From Puia dinghuensis (GTDB taxonomy: Bacteria; Bacteroidota; Bacteroidia; Chitinophagales; Chitinophagaceae), in NCBI GenBank assembly GCA_026224995.1, contig JAMFRX010000771.1, positions 1 through 10,517 on the forward strand: 10,517 nt of DNA, read 5' to 3'. Shown piece by piece: positions 6,893 to 10,517 of the stretch. The position numbers and the translations under genes were made by a program. The first letter of the stretch is position 1; every line of letters begins with the position of its first letter. The notes beneath the pieces were generated by a model. The model did not search any database, was not told the DNA's origin, and saw only the letters and a program-made list of their open reading frames with translations.

Positions 6893-7312
6893 ATGGTCTA
6901 CCTCTTTGTCCATGTGATCTGGTGTGTCCGCGGGCGGGAAGCGCTGCTGAGCAAACCTGTGAGGCGGGTGCTCTTCGCCCACATACAAAAGGAAGGAGAG
7001 GGGAAGGGGCTGAGGATCGTAGCAGCGGGAGGGGTCGAGGACCATGTGCACTGTCTGATCCAGCTGCTTCCTTCGCAAAATCTGTTACAAGTCACCAAGA
7101 GTATCCGTGCGGCCATGGCCGAATGGCTGAATGAGACCCGGCTGCTGACCGCGGAGGTCAGCTGGGAGGAGGAGCTTTATGCCTATTCGGTGAGCCCCAG
7201 CGGAGTTAAGCAGGTGGTGGATTTTATAGGTAAACAGGAAGAATACCATAAGACCAAGACCCTCGAAAGTGAACTTGAGATCTTTGATCGGTTTAAAGAA
7301 TCCTTAGTATGA
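6893..7312 (+). CDS. Y1/HUH transposase-like protein (IS200/REP-associated type), possibly domesticated
   Basis: The 139-residue protein has the IS200-like Y1 transposase layout. The first strand VHVIWCVRGRE (6-16) matches the family's HIVW-type opening, the metal-binding HUH motif is His51-Val-His53 in EDHVHCLI, and the last helix is VVDFIGKQEEYHKTKT (108-123). Relatives normally read YIxNQEEHH here, with Tyr as the DNA-attacking nucleophile. In this protein that position is Phe111, and a Tyr appears at 118 in place of one of the His residues. The usual C-terminal tail of the family also seems shortened. Single-strand DNA cleavage may therefore be lost. The gene begins 5 bp after the DAHP synthase stop and its stop overlaps the aroB start (ATGA), so it is cotranscribed and probably translationally coupled. 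No IS ends, target duplication or partner gene are evident. A role as a nucleic-acid-binding protein is possible, but function is unknown. Confidence 0.85.
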   Translation: MVYLFVHVIWCVRGREALLSKPVRRVLFAHIQKEGEGKGLRIVAAGGVEDHVHCLIQLLPSQNLLQVTKSIRAAMAEWLNETRLLTAEVSWEEELYAYSVSPSGVKQVVDFIGKQEEYHKTKTLESELEIFDRFKESLV

Positions 7313-8340
7313 ATAAGCTGCAATACAAATTTTCGGGTAAGACGACCACCTACTACCTCGATGCGGAATTTGCGTATCTGGAGAAGCTGGTGGACAAAGG
7401 CCATACTATCCTGGTCACCGATGAGCATATTTTTGCGGGGCATCAGAAAAAATTCGGGGGCTGGAATACCATCGTCATCAATGCCGGGGAGCAGTTCAAG
7501 GTACAGGCTATGGTAGACTCCATTATCGAGCAGCTCCTGGAGCGGGGCGCCGACCGGAAGACGACGCTTGTCGGCATCGGCGGAGGCGTTGTGACCGATC
7601 TCACCGGTTATGTGGCCGCGATCTATATGCGGGGGCTGTCCGTGGGGTTCGTACCTACCAGCATCCTGGCTATGGTGGATGCGGCAATCGGCGGTAAGAA
7701 CGGCATAGATGTCGGCGTGTATAAGAATATGGTGGGTACGATCCGGCAGCCGCAGTTCCTGCTCTATGACTATAGCCTGCTGAAGACCCTGCCGAAAGAA
7801 CAATGGGTGAACGGCTTTGCCGAGGTCATCAAGCATGCTGCGATCAAAGACGCCGCGCTTTTCAGGGAGCTGGAGAAAAATAAGCTGAGCACCTATCAAA
7901 AAGATAAGAGCGCGCTTGCCAGGCTGATCCGCCGCAATGTGGCCATTAAATCCGCGGTCGTAGAGAAGGACGAGTTCGAGCAAGGAGAACGGAGGCTGCT
8001 GAATTTCGGTCATACCCTGGGGCATGCGATCGAGAATGTGTACGAGCTTGCGCATGGGCATGCTGTCTCTATCGGGATGGTGGCGGCCTGTATGATCTCC
8101 GAGCAGTTCACGCCCTTCAAGGACACGGACCGGGTGATCGGCACGCTTAAAAAATATGGGCTGCCCACGCTGGCGGAGTTCGATGCGAAAAAAGTGATGA
8201 ATGTGCTAAGGATGGACAAGAAGAAGGTCAGGGATTCCATGAACTATATTCTGTTGAACAAAATCGGCCAGGGTATCGTGAAGCCCATTCCTGTGACGGA
8301 GCTGGAGAAACTGCTCCAATCGATTATAACTGCACGCTGA
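7309..8340 (+). CDS. aroB: 3-dehydroquinate synthase
   Basis: The enzyme cyclises DAHP to 3-dehydroquinate, the second shikimate step, using NAD+ and a divalent metal. The 343-residue protein has the NAD-binding GIGGGVVTD (89-97), PTSILAMVDAAIGGKNGID (116-134) with the active-site lysine region, KNMVG (139-143), NGFAEVIKH (168-176, metal ligand Glu172), NFGHTLGHAIE (232-242, His235) and HGHAVSIGM (249-257, His251). Length is normal and no insertion is seen, unlike aroA and aroC. The start ATG overlaps the stop of the transposase-like gene by ATGA, and the stop is 6 bp before aroA, which marks a tight operon. Confidence 0.96.
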   Translation: MNKLQYKFSGKTTTYYLDAEFAYLEKLVDKGHTILVTDEHIFAGHQKKFGGWNTIVINAGEQFKVQAMVDSIIEQLLERGADRKTTLVGIGGGVVTDLTGYVAAIYMRGLSVGFVPTSILAMVDAAIGGKNGIDVGVYKNMVGTIRQPQFLLYDYSLLKTLPKEQWVNGFAEVIKHAAIKDAALFRELEKNKLSTYQKDKSALARLIRRNVAIKSAVVEKDEFEQGERRLLNFGHTLGHAIENVYELAHGHAVSIGMVAACMISEQFTPFKDTDRVIGTLKKYGLPTLAEFDAKKVMNVLRMDKKKVRDSMNYILLNKIGQGIVKPIPVTELEKLLQSIITAR

Positions 8341-8346
8341 TTAATT

Positions 8347-9783
8347 ATGATTACGACAATACAACCTTCCAGCTTAAAAGGGGAGATCCTTGCACCGGCT
8401 TCCAAGAGCAGCATGCAGCGGGCCTGTGCGGCAGCGCTGCTGCGGGCGGGTGAGACGATCATCCATCATCCGGGGTATAGCAATGATGATAAGGCGGCAG
8501 TGGGGGTGATACGGGATCTTGGGGCGGACGTGACGAGCCTGGATGATGGGTCGATACGAGTGAGGAGTGAAGGGGTCGCGCCGGGCGCGGGTAGACAGGC
8601 CGGTAGTCAGGGTAAGGCCGTCGGGCAGGGTAAGGCCGTCGGGCAAGCGCAGACGCCGGCGAATGAACAGCTGGTAGTCAATTGCGGGGAGAGTGGCCTG
8701 GGGTTGCGGATGTTTGCGCCTATAATCGGGCTCAGCAGCCAGCGCATCCGGGTAGTGGGCGAGGGTAGCCTGCTGAAGCGGCCTATGGACTTCTTCGACG
8801 AGATCTTTCCGCAGCTGGGCATAACGGTGGTCTCCAATGGGGGTAAGCTTCCGCTGGAGATCCAGGGCCCTTTGCAGCCCCGGGATATCGAGATAGACGG
8901 GTCGTTGAGCTCGCAGTTCCTTACGGGGCTGCTGTTCGCCTTTGCCGCAGCGGGGGCCTCGGGGGCGACCATCAGGGTGCATGATCTGAAGAGCAAGCCC
9001 TATATCGACCTGACACTGCAGGTCATGCGGCATTTTGGGTGGGAGGTGGAGAATAGAAATTATGAGGAATTCTTTTTTGGAGCGAAGTCGGACCGGCGGA
9101 AGTCGGACGGGCGCCCAAGTCAAGGGGGCGCCGATGGTCCGACGGGCGGCTCACTGGAATATACGGTCGAGGGAGATTGGAGCGGCGGAGCCTTCCTGCT
9201 GGTAGCGGGTGCTATTGCCGGTCCGGTGCTGGTGAAGGGGCTCGATGAGCGGTCCACGCAGGCGGACAAGGCTATTTTGCAGGCGATTCGGGATAGCGGG
9301 GCCTTATTGCGGGTGAGTGAAGGGGCGATCGAGATCGGGCCGGGGACGGCGGCCGGGAAGACCAATAGTGCAACCTCAGGCCTCAAGCCTTTCCATTTCG
9401 ATGCAACGGACTGCCCGGACCTTTTTCCGCCGCTGGTGGCGCTGGCGGCCTACTGCGGCGGCGTGACCGAGATCAGGGGCGTAAGCCGGCTGGCGCATAA
9501 GGAGAGCAATCGGGGACTTACCCTAAAGGAAGAATTTGGAAAAATGGGCGTGCAAATAGAGCTGGATGGAGATAAGATGCTGGTCCATGGTGGTGATGGT
9601 GTGAAGGGGGCGACTGTGCATTCCCGTCATGACCATCGTATCGCTATGGCCTGTGCCGTGGCGGCGCTGAAGGCGGAAGCCCCGGTGATCATCGAAGAGG
9701 CAGAGGCGATCAATAAATCCTATCCGGATTTTTATCGGGATGTAGAGAAAATGGGCGGGGCCGTGACGATAACCGGCATGTAG
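8347..9783 (+). CDS. aroA: EPSP synthase with in-frame repeat insertions
   Basis: The enzyme joins shikimate 3-phosphate and phosphoenolpyruvate to give EPSP. Motifs are SKSSMQR (19-25), GSLSSQFLTGLL (185-196), TDCPDLFPPL (354-363, catalytic Asp358), HKESNR (384-389, Glu386), RHDHRIAMA (427-435) and KSYPDFYRD (457-465). The loop that is GNAGTxxRP in E. coli reads GESGLGLRM (114-122). At 478 residues it is roughly 50-70 longer than usual. The excess lies in low-complexity inserts: residues ~78-107 (18-nt tandem repeat, GKAVGQ twice), ~246-268 (palindromic repeat copy C) and perhaps 333-346. All catalytic blocks remain in one frame, so the gene is probably functional. The 3' end has been tandemly copied beyond the stop, and the present end (TITGM) is probably a frameshifted terminus; see 9745-9857. 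Confidence 0.93.
   Translation: MITTIQPSSLKGEILAPASKSSMQRACAAALLRAGETIIHHPGYSNDDKAAVGVIRDLGADVTSLDDGSIRVRSEGVAPGAGRQAGSQGKAVGQGKAVGQAQTPANEQLVVNCGESGLGLRMFAPIIGLSSQRIRVVGEGSLLKRPMDFFDEIFPQLGITVVSNGGKLPLEIQGPLQPRDIEIDGSLSSQFLTGLLFAFAAAGASGATIRVHDLKSKPYIDLTLQVMRHFGWEVENRNYEEFFFGAKSDRRKSDGRPSQGGADGPTGGSLEYTVEGDWSGGAFLLVAGAIAGPVLVKGLDERSTQADKAILQAIRDSGALLRVSEGAIEIGPGTAAGKTNSATSGLKPFHFDATDCPDLFPPLVALAAYCGGVTEIRGVSRLAHKESNRGLTLKEEFGKMGVQIELDGDKMLVHGGDGVKGATVHSRHDHRIAMACAVAALKAEAPVIIEEAEAINKSYPDFYRDVEKMGGAVTITGM
8609..8644 (+). repeat. 18-bp tandem repeat in aroA
   Basis: Two perfect copies of AGGGTAAGGCCGTCGGGC lie at 8609-8626 and 8627-8644. As 18 is a multiple of 3, the reading frame is kept, and GKAVGQ appears twice at residues 89-100. 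The repeat sits in a low-complexity insert of about 30 residues between conserved EPSP synthase blocks. Confidence 0.9.
9087..9143 (+). repeat. Palindromic repeat, copy C, inside aroA
   Basis: GTCGGAC (9102-9108) pairs with GTCCGAC (9137-9143) around two GGGCGCC blocks (9109-9115 and 9126-9132) and an AAGTCA loop. An extra GTCGGAC lies at 9087-9093. Compared with copy B (GCCGGAC/GTCCGGC), a C-G pair is replaced by T-A, keeping the stem. It is read in frame and adds SQGGADG, as in the aminotransferase copy. Confidence 0.8.
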
Positions 9784-9857
9784 AGCAAATGCGCCGGGCC
9801 GTGACTATTGCCGGCAATTTGGAGGAAATGGGCGGGACAGTAAATATAAAGCTATGA
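9745..9857 (+). repeat. Triplicated 3' end of aroA
   Basis: Three degenerate tandem units start with GAG(A/C/G)AAATG: 9745-9782 (38 bp, the present end of aroA), 9783-9821 (39 bp) and 9822-9857 (36 bp). Read from 9783, units 2 and 3 encode EQMRRAVTIAGNLEEMGGTVNIKL followed by TGA, similar to the end of AroA (EKMGGAVTITGM). That TGA overlaps the aroC ATG as ATGA. Unit 1 is one base shorter than unit 2, which shifts the frame and creates the present stop. Confidence 0.75.
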
Positions 9858-10517
9858 ATACGTTTGGCCGACTTTTCCGGGTCCACATTTTTGGCGAATC
9901 CCATGGGGAAAGCGTTGGTGTCACCATCGACGGCTGCCCGGCCGGGCTGTCGCTTCCGCTGGAAGACTTTCTGCCCGACCTGGAGCGACGCAAGGGGGGC
10001 ATGCAGAAGGGGACTACGCCCCGCAAGGAGGATGATGTGCCGATCTTCAAGAGCGGGCTCTTCCATGCTACGAGCACGGGATCGCCTATCACTATGCTAT
10101 TCGAGAACAACAATACCCGTTCGGGGGACTATGAGAAGCAGCGGGCCGTACCGCGGCCGGGGCATGCGGATTTTGTAGCCCATGAGAAATTCGGCGGGTT
10201 CGAAGATTATCGGGGGGGTGGGCCTTTTTCCGCCCGGCTGACCGTTGGGCTGGTCGCTGCGGGGGTCATCGCCAAGAAGCTGTTGGCAAGGGTGGGGGGT
10301 GGCCAGGGCCATAGTGGGAAGACCGTCGCCGGCGGGTCGGCTGGTTCGGGCGGAGAACCTGGTTCGGGCGGGAGGACCGACACGGACTGGTCGGCTGGTT
10401 CGGGCGGGGCCATTGTGCATGCCTCCATCCTGGAGATCGGGGGCGAAAAGGACCTGGACAAGGGCTTACAAAAGGCCATAGATGCCAAGGACTCTATTGG
10501 GGGCATCGTGGAATGCC
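9854..10517 (+). CDS. aroC: Chorismate synthase, 3' end outside window
   Basis: The enzyme converts EPSP to chorismate using reduced FMN, the last common step to aromatic amino acids. The 221 visible residues contain GESHG (14-18), TTPRKEDD (54-61), NNTRSGDYE (86-94), RPGHADF (101-107, His104) and RGGGPFSARLT (120-130), then VAAGVIAKKLL (134-144), and later DAKDSIGGIVEC (210-221), all typical of AroC. The frame is open to the window end, so the C-terminal third is missing. Between KKLLARV and AIVHASILEIGG lies a Gly/Ser-rich insert, residues about 147-185, with repeated AGSGG, built from 18-nt-spaced repeats and not expected in the family. The ATG at 9854 is 70 bp after the present aroA stop but overlaps an older frame of aroA by ATGA. 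The neighbouring RR-PG motif seen in many AroC proteins reads RRKGG here. Confidence 0.93.
   Translation, partial: MNTFGRLFRVHIFGESHGESVGVTIDGCPAGLSLPLEDFLPDLERRKGGMQKGTTPRKEDDVPIFKSGLFHATSTGSPITMLFENNNTRSGDYEKQRAVPRPGHADFVAHEKFGGFEDYRGGGPFSARLTVGLVAAGVIAKKLLARVGGGQGHSGKTVAGGSAGSGGEPGSGGRTDTDWSAGSGGAIVHASILEIGGEKDLDKGLQKAIDAKDSIGGIVEC
10335..10407 (+). repeat. In-frame repeats in aroC
   Basis: GGTCGGCTGGTTCGGGCGG occurs twice, at 10335-10353 and 10389-10407. Its last 11 bases occur a third time at 10361-10371. The spacings are 18, 36 and 54 bp, all multiples of 18, so the frame is kept and the protein gains repeated GSGG. The short palindrome GAACCTGGTTC lies at 10355-10365. Confidence 0.85.

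Noticed and set aside
6893..7312. A complete, active IS200-type insertion sequence
   Set aside because: No end hairpins or target signs were seen, both junctions are operon-tight, and the nucleophile Tyr seems to be missing.

Overview
The window looks like a chromosomal segment from a Bacteroidota bacterium, probably of the Chitinophagaceae type. This is inferred from three things: promoter-like TAnnTTTG boxes, a DAHP synthase fused to a C-terminal chorismate mutase, and family details such as YPHMPTG in the aminotransferase and QSFPIPGSEWEY in the prephenate dehydratase ACT domain. No Shine-Dalgarno pattern stands out. All genes are on the + strand.

Layout. The 3' part of a Fic-family gene (1-735) is followed by a 247-bp leader region. 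Next comes a first aromatic amino acid block: prephenate dehydratase (pheA), a class I/II aminotransferase and prephenate dehydrogenase (tyrA). A GC-rich repeat-filled gap (3898-4074) ends in a promoter-like box. It is followed by a DEAD-box RNA helicase and a second block: DAHP synthase-chorismate mutase, a small Y1/HUH transposase-like gene, aroB, aroA, and the 5' part of aroC, which runs off the window. Together these encode five chorismate-pathway activities (DAHP synthase, DHQ synthase, EPSP synthase, chorismate synthase, chorismate mutase) and the last steps to Phe and Tyr. Dehydroquinate dehydratase, aroE and shikimate kinase are not in the window.

Main observations. (1) The pheA leader encodes a 30-residue peptide (828-920) in which residues 7-18 are YRYFYFFFYFYF, 6 Phe and 5 Tyr in 12 codons. 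It is followed by mutually exclusive antiterminator and terminator pairings just before pheA. This is a complete ribosome-mediated attenuator, apparently sensing both Phe and Tyr, ahead of an operon that makes both. (2) A palindromic repeat family occurs at three sites: in frame inside the aminotransferase gene, between tyrA and the helicase, and in frame inside aroA. The outer stem shows compensatory base changes between copies, and the two coding copies are read in the same frame, giving the same peptide SQGGADG in two unrelated enzymes. (3) A REP-type (Y1, HUH) transposase homolog sits in the aro operon, 5 bp after one gene and overlapping the next by ATGA. The residue where the family has its catalytic Tyr appears to be Phe. 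(4) aroA and aroC carry further repeat-rich in-frame insertions with an 18-nt period, and the 3' end of aroA has been tandemly duplicated and frameshifted just before aroC.

All comparisons with families are from memory. No database search, alignment or folding program was run.
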